From positions 1 through 7,188 of the forward strand of contig MGUO01000024.1 in assembly GCA_001800015.1 (NCBI GenBank): a stretch of DNA of 7,188 nt, written 5' to 3'. The DNA comes from Elusimicrobia bacterium RIFCSPHIGHO2_02_FULL_57_9 (GTDB taxonomy: Bacteria > Elusimicrobiota > Elusimicrobia > UBA1565 > UBA9628). Below, one piece after another: positions 1-5,820 of this stretch. The notes under the pieces were generated by a model, which did not search any database, was not told the DNA's origin, and saw nothing but the letters and a program-made list of their open reading frames with translations. Every line of letters begins with the position of its first letter. Positions within the stretch are counted from its first letter, which is position 1. The position numbers were made by a program, and so were the translations under genes.

Positions 1-981
1 GATCCCAAAAGCGTAATCACCCTCGATGAATCGGTCGGCGCCAATGTCCTGCGCGGGCAGCTTGAAATCGCGCCATGGCGCTCGCAGCTGCGGCTGGTCA
101 ATATCCTCGACCTCGAGAACTACACCCACGGAGTCATCTCGGTGGAAATGCCGATTCGATCTCCCCTGGAAGCCCTCAAGGCCCAGGCCGTGCTGGCGCG
201 CAGCCACGGCCTCTATATCAAAAAGTTCCTGCGCCGCCATCGCAAGGAGGGCTTCGATCTCTGCAACCAGCAGCACTGCCAGGTTTACGCGGGAGTCAGG
301 GCGGAAAGCCCGAGATCGCGCCAGGTGGTGGACGCCACGCGCGGGCATGTCGTCACTTACAACGGCAAAATCGCCTATACGATTTATTGCTCCAATTGCG
401 GCGGGCACACCCAGGCCGGAGGCGAAGTCACCGGCTGGGGGGATATCCCCTATTGGCGGGGAGGGCCGGACGCGGACTATCCGCAATCGCTGCGCTCGCC
501 CTGGGAGCTCAAGGCCTGGCTGACCTCCTGGCCCAAGGCCTACTGCCGGCCTTCCGGCTATGTGCATCCCTCCCATTTCCGCTGGAATCGCGTGATCGCT
601 TTCAATGACCTGGAAGAGAAAATAAACCGCAAAATTAAAATCGGCAAACTGATCGGCCTGCGCCCCTTGCGGCGCTCGCCGTCGGGAAACGTAAACGTCA
701 TGCTCATCAAGGGCAGCCGGCGCAATGTCAAGATAGATTCGGAGCTGCAGATACGCGGCTTGCTGGGGATCGGATCGCTGCGCAGCACTCTCTTTATCAT
801 GGAAACCGAATACGACGCGCAGGGCAAGCCGAAAACCCTGGTCTTCTACGGCGGAGGCTGGGGCCATGGCGTCGGCTTATGCCAGTCGGGCGCCATGGGC
901 CGCGCCGAAGCGGGACAGGACTACGCCGCGATCATCAAATCCTATTTCCCGGGCACGCAGCTGGCGCGGCTGGTTTACTGA
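1..981 (+). CDS. SpoIID/LytB-domain protein, 5' truncated by window edge
   Basis: The frame is open from the first base, so the true start lies upstream; 326 residues are visible before the TGA. The SpoIID signature is clear. LENYTHGVISVEMP lies at residues 38-49 (E47 matches the glutamate essential in SpoIID lytic transglycosylases), followed by LEALKAQAVLARS at 54-66. A CNQQHCQVY segment covers 88-96, a CSNCGG segment comes later, and the C-terminal GGGWGHGVGLCQSGA block covers about 284-298 and leads into an SYFPGT ending. In endospore formers SpoIID cleaves peptidoglycan glycan strands lacking stem peptides; family members in non-sporulating bacteria are thought to act in cell-wall remodelling or as amidase enhancers. 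C88, H92 and C93 recall the Cys/His zinc site of clostridial SpoIID, but this is a comparison from memory. Any signal peptide or N-terminal domain lies outside the window. The family call is firm; the biological role is inferred. Confidence 0.9.
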   Translation, partial: DPKSVITLDESVGANVLRGQLEIAPWRSQLRLVNILDLENYTHGVISVEMPIRSPLEALKAQAVLARSHGLYIKKFLRRHRKEGFDLCNQQHCQVYAGVRAESPRSRQVVDATRGHVVTYNGKIAYTIYCSNCGGHTQAGGEVTGWGDIPYWRGGPDADYPQSLRSPWELKAWLTSWPKAYCRPSGYVHPSHFRWNRVIAFNDLEEKINRKIKIGKLIGLRPLRRSPSGNVNVMLIKGSRRNVKIDSELQIRGLLGIGSLRSTLFIMETEYDAQGKPKTLVFYGGGWGHGVGLCQSGAMGRAEAGQDYAAIIKSYFPGTQLARLVY

Positions 982-985
982 CCGC

Positions 986-1024
986 CTCGTCGTCGCGACA
1001 CTCGTCATCGCGCTCGTCATCGCG
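986..1024. repeat. Short 12-bp tandem repeat, 2 exact copies plus 1 degenerate
   Basis: CTCGTCATCGCG occurs twice in direct tandem (1001-1012 and 1013-1024). A related copy, CTCGTCGTCGCG, lies at 986-997, separated by ACA. It sits just after the SpoIID-domain stop codon and ends four bases before the -35 box of the TA promoter. It could be slippage debris or a protein-binding array; nothing in the sequence decides. No terminator hairpin with a T-run is visible in this gap. Confidence 0.6.
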
Positions 1025-1027
1025 CTA

Positions 1028-1056
1028 TTGACAAAACGTCCATGAGGATGTACAGT
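1028..1056 (+). promoter_or_regulatory. Sigma70-type promoter for the toxin-antitoxin/sugar operon
   Basis: A perfect -35 hexamer TTGACA (1028-1033) is followed by a 17-base spacer and the -10-like hexamer TACAGT (1051-1056), which keeps the key first, second and last bases of TATAAT. Transcription would begin around 1063, leaving a leader of about 16 bases before the antitoxin ATG. The six-base palindrome TGTACA (1049-1054) overlaps the -10 box and could be part of an operator bound by the antitoxin, as is usual for autoregulated type II TA loci. The promoter is read directly from the sequence; the operator is inferred. Confidence 0.7.
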
Positions 1057-1068
1057 AGTATGAGCATT

Positions 1069-1073
1069 AGGGG
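1069..1073 (+). promoter_or_regulatory. Ribosome binding site of antitoxin gene
   Basis: AGGGG lies five bases upstream of the ATG at 1079. It is the clearest Shine-Dalgarno in the window; most downstream genes have weak or no such motif and start in overlap with, or close behind, the preceding gene. Confidence 0.6.
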
Positions 1074-1078
1074 CAAGC

Positions 1079-1354
1079 ATGGAAAACACTCTCACCATAA
1101 CCCAAGCTAGGTCGAAATTTCTGCATATTCCGGATAAATTAGGAAGGGGCGCAATCCCCCAATCCCTGACCGTCACCCGCCATGGCAAGCCCGTTTTAGC
1201 CATCGTTCCTTGGGAACTCTATGAAAGCATCATGGAAACCTTGGAAATCATGGCGAATCCGCAGCTCATGAAAGCCCTTCGCGCCAGCATCAAGGAGGCG
1301 TCATCGGGGAAGACCATCCCCTGGAATAAAGTAAAACGCCGATTGGGCTTGTGA
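1079..1354 (+). CDS. Phd/YefM-like type II antitoxin
   Basis: This 91-residue protein would neutralise the toxin encoded immediately downstream and probably represses its own promoter. The N-terminal half (about 1-50) has the Phd/YefM pattern: TITQARSKF followed by a spacer, then LTVTRHGKPVLAIVPWELYESI, which is the strand and helix of the DNA-binding fold. The C-terminal half (about 51-91) is a charged, mostly helical tail of the kind that wraps around the toxin, ending in KVKRRLGL. The ATG start is supported by AGGGG five bases upstream and by a good promoter. The stop overlaps the toxin start as GTGA. Base composition of the opening codons looks less GC-rich than the surrounding metabolic genes, which fits a mobile module but is weak evidence. 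Family assignment comes from pattern recognition only. Confidence 0.85.
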   Translation: MENTLTITQARSKFLHIPDKLGRGAIPQSLTVTRHGKPVLAIVPWELYESIMETLEIMANPQLMKALRASIKEASSGKTIPWNKVKRRLGL

Positions 1355-1668
1355 CCTGGAACATCCGTCTCACTCCCACCGCCCAAGACATGCTCGCCGC
1401 TATCACGGATCGTCGAATCCGCGAGAAGATCGCGCAGAGAATAGACGGGTTGGCCCACTACCCAGAAAAACAAGGCAAACCCCTGAGCGGGGAACTCGCG
1501 GGATACCGCAGCCTCAGGGCCGCGGGCCAGCGCTATCGCATTATTTACCGGACTCAAAACAAGCGGCTTCTAGTGCTTGTTGTCGCAACAGGCTTAAGAA
1601 AAGAGGGGGATCGACAGGACATCTATTTTTTAGCAAAAAAATTGATCCGTTTAGGCCTGGTAAGATGA
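1351..1668 (+). CDS. RelE/ParE-superfamily toxin
   Basis: This 105-residue protein starts at a GTG that overlaps the antitoxin stop (GTGA), the normal order for this type of pair. It shows the RelE/ParE fold signature: an N-terminal strand (NIRLTPTAQDML), a helical hairpin (about 18-38), GKPLSGELAGYRSLRA (42-57), then RYRIIYRTQNKRLLVLVVATG (61-81) and a C-terminal GLRKEGDRQDIYFLAKK. R53/R56, R61/R63, R83 and Y92 are candidates for the basic and tyrosine residues that RelE-type enzymes use to cut mRNA on the ribosome. ParE relatives poison gyrase instead, and sequence alone does not separate the two here. The C-terminal RKEGDRQDIYFLAKK form recurs in RelE/ParE family toxins. Its TGA overlaps the next gene's ATG, which is unusual for a TA module and suggests translational coupling to the sugar kinase. 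Confidence 0.85.
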   Translation: MTWNIRLTPTAQDMLAAITDRRIREKIAQRIDGLAHYPEKQGKPLSGELAGYRSLRAAGQRYRIIYRTQNKRLLVLVVATGLRKEGDRQDIYFLAKKLIRLGLVR

Positions 1669-2495
1669 GTGTACCCGGCTGCCCCCGAGGGACGGCCGGC
1701 CGCAGCCTGGGGGTGGATCTGGGCGGGACCTGGATGCGGCTTTGCCTGGCTGATTCCAGCGGGAAAATATTGAAGCGCCGGCGACTGCCGGCGATCCGTT
1801 GGACCAACCTCCTCGCGGTCCTTTCCAAGCTCGATAAATCCTGGCGCATCGGCCGCCTGCAACATCTGACCGCGGGCTGCTGCGGAATTTGGAGGGGAGA
1901 GGAGCGCAGGCGCTTAAAATCTTCCCTGCGCGGCATGGCCAAACAGGTGCGCGTCATGTCCGACCTGGAACTGGCCCACGGCGCAGCGTTCAACGGCGGG
2001 GCCGGCATCCTGCTAATCGGAGGGACGGGCTCGGTCGCTTTGGGGCGCGATGACAAAAAATGCCTTCTGCGCATTGGAGGATTAGGCCCGCTGTTAGGCG
2101 ATGAGGGTTCGGCTTTCTGGATTGGGCGCCAAGCTCTGAAAAATCAGGGGCTCGCCCAACGTTGGCCCGAGGGACTGGCCCTGCGCCTAGCTCACGGAGC
2201 CGATCCGGTGCGCCAAATCGCCGGGCTGACTAGATTTGTTTTCCGCTGGGCCCGGCAGGACGCTCGGGCGCGCGCGCTCTTGCGGCAGGCGGCTGAGAAG
2301 CTTGCCGATCTCGCCCAAGAACTCAGCCGCCGCCTCGACTTCCACGGACCAATTCCGGTTTCCTGGCATGGCGGGCTTTTTAAAGATAAAAATTTTCGCG
2401 ACGGCTTTCTGCGCGCCCTAAAAAAACACAACCGCCGTTTCATTGCTCACTCCCCGAGCCTCGCTTCTGAAATCGCCGCGGCAAGGTTAAAGTAG
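1665..2495 (+). CDS. BadF/BadG/BcrA-family sugar kinase (N-acetylglucosamine kinase-like)
   Basis: This 276-residue protein belongs to the ASKHA (actin-like ATPase) fold. It probably phosphorylates an amino sugar or related sugar with ATP in the cytoplasm. The phosphate-1 motif GVDLGGTWMRLCLAD covers 16-30. SDLELAHGAAF (99-109) carries D100, the likely catalytic aspartate. The phosphate-2 motif GGTGSVALGR follows at 119-128. IGGLGPLLGDEGSAFWIGRQAL (137-158) is the most diagnostic stretch for BadF/BcrA and NAGK-like kinases. A C-terminal WHGGLF (234-239) matches the adenosine-site motif. The protein is shorter than the roughly 300-320 residues common in the family, mainly in the C-terminal half. 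The start is taken at the ATG overlapping the toxin stop; the Shine-Dalgarno is poor, consistent with coupled translation. The family also holds activators of benzoyl-CoA and 2-hydroxyacyl-CoA dehydratases, but the sugar-phosphate neighbours favour a kinase. Substrate is unproven. Confidence 0.8.
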   Translation: MSVPGCPRGTAGRSLGVDLGGTWMRLCLADSSGKILKRRRLPAIRWTNLLAVLSKLDKSWRIGRLQHLTAGCCGIWRGEERRRLKSSLRGMAKQVRVMSDLELAHGAAFNGGAGILLIGGTGSVALGRDDKKCLLRIGGLGPLLGDEGSAFWIGRQALKNQGLAQRWPEGLALRLAHGADPVRQIAGLTRFVFRWARQDARARALLRQAAEKLADLAQELSRRLDFHGPIPVSWHGGLFKDKNFRDGFLRALKKHNRRFIAHSPSLASEIAAARLK

Positions 2496-2518
2496 TCAAA
2501 AGTTAGTAGAATCAGGGC

Positions 2519-2977
2519 ATGAAAATCGCGCTGGGCGCCGATCACGGCGGATACGAGCTCAAACGCCATTTGCACGGCATTCTTGAGAAATGGGGACATC
2601 AGGTTCTTAATATGGGCGTGGATGGCCCGGAAGCGGCGGACTACCCGGATTACGCGCGCAAGGTCGCTCAAGCCGTCGTTGGCCGACAAGCCGAGCGGGG
2701 CGTCATTATCTGCGGCAGCGGCGTGGGAGCCAGCGTCGCCGCCAATAAAATGCCCGGGATTCGCGCCGGGCTCTGCCATGACACATTTTCAGCCCGCCAG
2801 GGCGTGGAGGATGACGACGTCAACGTTCTCTGCATGGGCGCGCGCGTGATCGGCTCGGAGCTGGCGGTGGAAATTTTAAAAGTCTGGCTCAACGCCGAAT
2901 TCTCGGGGCTTAAGCGCCACGTGCGCCGGCGCGACAAGGTCATCGCCATGGAAAAGGAATTTTCAAGCCGGAGATGA
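2519..2977 (+). CDS. rpiB: Ribose-5-phosphate isomerase B (RpiB/LacAB family)
   Basis: This 152-residue protein has the family's normal length and would interconvert ribose 5-phosphate and ribulose 5-phosphate in the non-oxidative pentose phosphate pathway. The N-terminal ALGADHGG motif (D8, H9), ADYPDYA (40-46), VIICGSGVGASVAANK (62-77, with the catalytic-type C65) and GIRAGLCHD (80-88) are all present. The phosphate-binding arginines near the C-terminus are represented by R133 and R137 in KRHVRRR. The oddity is SARQGVEDDDVNVL at 91-104: residue 98 is Asp (codon GAT), where E. coli RpiB has the histidine linked to sugar ring opening, and where many relatives read EHDD. A single base change CAT to GAT would explain it. 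The gene lies 23 bases after the kinase, and AGGG at 2514-2517 is too close to the ATG for a classic ribosome site. Its last bases overlap pgi (ATGA). RpiB relatives sometimes act on other aldose phosphates. Confidence 0.93.
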   Translation: MKIALGADHGGYELKRHLHGILEKWGHQVLNMGVDGPEAADYPDYARKVAQAVVGRQAERGVIICGSGVGASVAANKMPGIRAGLCHDTFSARQGVEDDDVNVLCMGARVIGSELAVEILKVWLNAEFSGLKRHVRRRDKVIAMEKEFSSRR

Positions 2978-4596
2978 CATCTCGCCCATTTCCCGCCGAC
3001 TTCTTTAAGCGGCTGCGGCAGAAAGATCCTACTTTGTGGAAGAGCGGGGATAAAGAGCATCAAAAAATCATCCGCCATTGCCTGGGCTGGCTGGATCTGC
3101 CCCGTAGCATGGCCGCAGGCCCCATCCGCAGTTTCGCCGCTGAGATTTGCGCGGAAAAATTCACGCACGCGGTGGTATTAGGCATGGGGGGCTCCTCCTT
3201 GGCCTGCGAAGTGTTCCGGAACTGCTTTCCCCAGGCGCCCGGCCATCCCCGGCTAGAAGTGCTTGACACCACGCATCCCGACGCCGTCGCCTCCCTAGGC
3301 TCGCGAATAGACCTGAACAGCTCGCTTTTCATCGTGTCCAGCAAATCCGGCTCCACCATCGAGCCCAACTGCTTCATGAATCATTTCTATTCCCTGATCT
3401 TAAAGGCCCGCGGCAAACAGGCGGGAAAGCAGTTCATAGCCATCACCGACCCTGGAACATCACTGGAGAAATTGGCCCACTCCCTGGGATTTCGGAAAGT
3501 TTTTCTTAATCCATCCGATGTGGGGGGGCGCTTCAGCGTTCTATCCTATTTCGGCTTGGTGCCGGCAGCCCTAATGGGGATCAACATAGAGCAGCTGCTT
3601 AAACGCGCGCGCCGGGCCCAAGAAGAAACTTTTTCCGCCTCCGGCGGCCAGTCCATGGCCCTTAAACTCGGCGCGGTTTTAGGTGAAAGCGCCAAGCAGG
3701 GACAAGACAAGCTGACTCTAATGCTTTCGCCCGCCCTGGGCTCTTTCGGCCTGTGGATCGAGCAGTTGGTTGCCGAATCAACCGGCAAGGAGGGCAAGGG
3801 CATTCTTCCCGTCTTTAACGAGCCGCCGCCGCACCATTACGGCGCGGACAGGTTCTTCGTCGGCTTGGATAGTTCGCCTTCTCGCCAACCGGCTCTTGCC
3901 ATGAAACTGAAGGACGTCTATGATTTGGGAGGCCAATTCTTCATTTGGGAAGCGGCCACGGCCGCGGCGGGATTCTTGCTAGAACTTAATCCCTTTGACC
4001 AGCCCGACGTGCAGTCCGCCAAAGATCAAACCAAGCTTCTTTTGGAAACCTTGGATAAGAAAGGAAAGCTGCCGCGCGAAAACGCCGATTTCCGGGCCGG
4101 GGGACTGTCCGCCTTCGCCGATCCGCAGCTCATGCAGAACCTGAAAGGGGTGCAATGGCCTCTAGCCAAGGTCCTTGGCGCGCATTTGTCCCGCTTGGCG
4201 CCCGGCGATTATTTCGCGCTTCTGGCCTATGTCAACCCGGATGAGAACAACCATCTTCTGCTGGAAAAAATCCTCGGCCTTATCCGGCCGCTGAGCGCGG
4301 CCGCGATCAGACTGGACTACGGCCCGCGCTATCTTCACTCCACGGGGCAGTTTTACAAAGGCGGAGGCAGCCGCGGACTGTTCCTTGAGCTTGTCGAATC
4401 GCCGCAAGATATCGAACCCATACCCGGACAACCCTTCAGCTTTTCCACTCTATGCCGCGCCCAAGCCCAGGGGGATTTCACCGCCATGATCAAGGCCGGC
4501 CGGCGGATTTTGCGACTGGAATTAGGGCCCTCGAAAACAGGCTCGCTGCAGGCCTTGGCCAACGCCCTGACGCAACTCGATATTATTAACGCCTAG
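2974..4596 (+). CDS. pgi: Glucose-6-phosphate isomerase (transaldolase/Pgi-fusion type, stand-alone)
   Basis: This 540-residue cytoplasmic enzyme interconverts glucose 6-phosphate and fructose 6-phosphate. Both SIS sugar-isomerase subdomains are visible. The first has VVLGMGGSSLA (67-77) and the phosphate-binding VSSKSGSTIEP (121-131), then DVGGRFSVLSYFGLVP (182-197). The second has WIEQLVAESTGKEGKG (261-276), where E268 matches the catalytic-base glutamate of Pgi, and LNPFDQPDVQSAK (338-350), whose lysine lies where Pgi has its active-site lysine. GPRYLHSTGQFYKGG (450-464) and the overall style match the isomerase half of bifunctional transaldolase/glucose-6-phosphate isomerases rather than classic E. 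coli or Bacillus Pgi. No transaldolase domain is encoded here: the protein begins at the ATG overlapping the rpiB stop, with GGAG directly before it. Neighbouring rpiB and kdsC-like genes suggest a shared sugar-phosphate pathway. Family assignment is firm; the fusion-type subfamily is judged by eye. Confidence 0.93.
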   Translation: MTSRPFPADFFKRLRQKDPTLWKSGDKEHQKIIRHCLGWLDLPRSMAAGPIRSFAAEICAEKFTHAVVLGMGGSSLACEVFRNCFPQAPGHPRLEVLDTTHPDAVASLGSRIDLNSSLFIVSSKSGSTIEPNCFMNHFYSLILKARGKQAGKQFIAITDPGTSLEKLAHSLGFRKVFLNPSDVGGRFSVLSYFGLVPAALMGINIEQLLKRARRAQEETFSASGGQSMALKLGAVLGESAKQGQDKLTLMLSPALGSFGLWIEQLVAESTGKEGKGILPVFNEPPPHHYGADRFFVGLDSSPSRQPALAMKLKDVYDLGGQFFIWEAATAAAGFLLELNPFDQPDVQSAKDQTKLLLETLDKKGKLPRENADFRAGGLSAFADPQLMQNLKGVQWPLAKVLGAHLSRLAPGDYFALLAYVNPDENNHLLLEKILGLIRPLSAAAIRLDYGPRYLHSTGQFYKGGGSRGLFLELVESPQDIEPIPGQPFSFSTLCRAQAQGDFTAMIKAGRRILRLELGPSKTGSLQALANALTQLDIINA

Positions 4597-4598
4597 GC

Positions 4599-5150
4599 AT
4601 GCCTAAATTAAGCCTTGAGAATTTAAAGAAGCGGGCCAAAAACGTCAAAGTGGCGCTTATGGACATCGACGGGGTTCTTACCAACGGCGTCATTTTCCAC
4701 TTCGTGGACTCGCGGGGCAAGCTGGTGGAATTTAAGGGGGTCAATTCCCAGGACTCCATCGCCCTGGCCTGGCTGGCCGATGCGGGAATTAAAACCGGAT
4801 TTATCAGCGGCCGCCAGTCTCAGGGAATGGATGAGCGGCTCAAATTGCTGAAGGCCCGCTACATCTATCAAGGCCGGCTGGATAAAATAGCGGTTTTCGA
4901 GGAAATCTGCCGGGACGCCGGCGTAAACGCCGCGCAAACCCTTTATATCGGCGACGACCTGCCCGACATACCCGTGCTGCGCGCCGCCGGCCTTGCCGTC
5001 GCGGTTTCAAACGCCCGGCCCGAGGTCAAGGCGGCCGCGCATCATGTCACAAGCCGCTGCGGCGGCCAAGGGGCCGTGCGCGAGGTGGGCGAATTCTTGC
5101 TCCGAGAGCAGGGACTTTGGCAGAATATAATGTCGCGCTTCGCCCCGTGA
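4599..5150 (+). CDS. kdsC: KdsC-type HAD phosphatase (probable KDO-8-phosphate phosphatase)
   Basis: This 183-residue capless HAD phosphatase has the family's usual length. KdsC removes phosphate from 3-deoxy-D-manno-octulosonate 8-phosphate on the way to KDO, the inner-core sugar of lipopolysaccharide. HAD motif I is MDIDGVLTNG (21-30) with nucleophile D22 and acid/base D24. Motif II is FISGR (68-72) with S70. Motif III lysine is probably K96. Motif IV is YIGDDLPDIPVL (116-127) with D119/D120 for magnesium. The VNSQDSIALAWLADAG stretch (48-63) and GGQGAVREVGEFLL (155-168) are typical of KdsC and of the phosphatase domain of CMP-acylneuraminate enzymes. It follows pgi after two bases, so it is almost certainly co-transcribed. 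A phosphatase for another C8/C9 keto-sugar phosphate is the main alternative; no kdsA, kdsB or kdsD lies in the window to settle it. Confidence 0.85.
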   Translation: MPKLSLENLKKRAKNVKVALMDIDGVLTNGVIFHFVDSRGKLVEFKGVNSQDSIALAWLADAGIKTGFISGRQSQGMDERLKLLKARYIYQGRLDKIAVFEEICRDAGVNAAQTLYIGDDLPDIPVLRAAGLAVAVSNARPEVKAAAHHVTSRCGGQGAVREVGEFLLREQGLWQNIMSRFAP

Positions 5151-5155
5151 CGATT

Positions 5156-5749
5156 ATGAGCTCCGAGAATCTAGCCGCCGCCCGCAGCCAAAAGATCTGG
5201 GCGGTGCTGTTGGTGCTGGATTCGTTCCTTGTCATTATATTCGGCGGCGCCTTGGCGGCCAAGGTCTATCAGCATTGGCAAACTCCCGCGCCTGCGCCCA
5301 TCGTTCATAAAAAAGCCAGGACCCCAAAACCCGTGGAGCCGCCTAAAGTCGAAAGCGCAGCGGCCCCGGCCCCCGAGCCTAAGCCCACCGAGACGCCGCC
5401 CGCCAAAAAAACATCCAATGCCATCACACCGCCCAAGCCTTCGCTGATCTCGGAAGCTCCGCGGCGCCAGAGCGCCCAGCCGCAAGAGCTGGAGGCGGTC
5501 AAGGCGATTCCCGTTGAGTTCAAATTGCGCTCTCCTCGCGCCAAAGCAGTAGAGATCGGCGGAGCATTTCTGGTGCGGGGCGGCGGCAGGAAGCGCATGG
5601 TCAAAAACGGCGACGACGTCTGGAAGACAACCCTGTACTTGACGCCTAACACCTATCGCTATTATTTCTGGGTTGACGGTAAAAAAACCCTGGATCCGAA
5701 AAACGAGAACACCGACCGCAGCGCCTCCGTCATCGCCGTTTCCCCATAA
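5156..5749 (+). CDS. Membrane-anchored, proline-rich protein with degenerate CBM48-like domain
   Basis: The chosen ATG is five bases after the kdsC-like stop and gives 197 residues. A GTG at 5147 overlapping that stop, or a TTG at 5117, would add a few N-terminal residues; none has a good ribosome site. A hydrophobic segment at about 13-36 (WAVLLVLDSFLVIIFGGALAA) should anchor the protein in the inner membrane as a type II protein. Residues 43-115 are rich in Pro, Ala, Lys and Glu and look like an extended periplasmic linker. The C-terminal 118-195 resembles the CBM48/AMPK-beta glycogen-binding E-set fold: IGGAF (134-138), W156, LTPNTYRYYFWVDG (162-175), LDPKNE (179-184) and a closing SASVIAV strand. 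The positions that contact glycan in AMPK-beta seem replaced, so carbohydrate binding is uncertain. The TM plus Pro-rich layout recalls TonB, but no TonB C-terminal motif is present. Function unknown; it probably closes the operon. Confidence 0.75.
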   Translation: MSSENLAAARSQKIWAVLLVLDSFLVIIFGGALAAKVYQHWQTPAPAPIVHKKARTPKPVEPPKVESAAAPAPEPKPTETPPAKKTSNAITPPKPSLISEAPRRQSAQPQELEAVKAIPVEFKLRSPRAKAVEIGGAFLVRGGGRKRMVKNGDDVWKTTLYLTPNTYRYYFWVDGKKTLDPKNENTDRSASVIAVSP

Positions 5750-5779
5750 GCTTTTCTTCAATATTTAGTTATTGTTTTT

Positions 5780-5797
5780 GTAACAACCCTCTGTTAC
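5780..5797. promoter_or_regulatory. Inverted repeat GTAACA-N6-TGTTAC, possible operator
   Basis: Two perfect six-base arms, GTAACA (5780-5785) and TGTTAC (5792-5797), flank ACCCTC in the AT-richer gap (5750-5840) before the propeller gene. It is the right size for a dimeric regulator site. A weak promoter-like pair, TTGTTT (5772-5777) and TACCCT (5795-5800) with a 17-base spacer, overlaps it. There is no T-run after the second arm, so it is not an intrinsic terminator. Function is inferred and uncertain. Confidence 0.35.
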
Positions 5798-5820
5798 CCT
5801 GAGCGCAAGTCCGCGGCTCT

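Noticed and set aside
75..608. Alternative + strand frame inside the SpoIID-domain gene
   Set aside because: Its translation has no family signature, while the other frame holds all SpoIID motifs from the first base on.
982..1027. Transcription terminator after the SpoIID-domain gene
   Set aside because: No GC-rich hairpin followed by a T-run is present; the segment holds only the tandem repeat.
1541..2074. Minus-strand open frame over the toxin/kinase junction
   Set aside because: It resembles no protein family and lies antisense to two genes with clear motifs.
1257..4134. A 14-base identity (ATCCGCAGCTCATG) at 1257-1270 and 4121-4134
   Set aside because: Both copies encode similar short peptides (NPQLM and DPQLM) inside unrelated genes, with no flanking similarity. 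It is best explained by chance and shared codon preference.
5117..5155. TTG start at 5117 for the CBM48-like protein
   Set aside because: It would overlap the kdsC-like gene by 34 bases and add a polar stretch before the membrane anchor. ATG at 5156 gives a normal short N-terminus; GTG at 5147 remains possible.
5156..5749. TonB protein call
   Set aside because: The membrane segment and Pro-rich linker fit, but the C-terminal domain reads as CBM48-like and no TonB C-terminal motif is seen.
5171..5761. Long open frame on the minus strand across the CBM48-like gene
   Set aside because: It is a low-complexity, Gly/Arg-rich translation antisense to a well-supported gene. It has no recognisable domain, and the GC-rich composition makes such shadows common.
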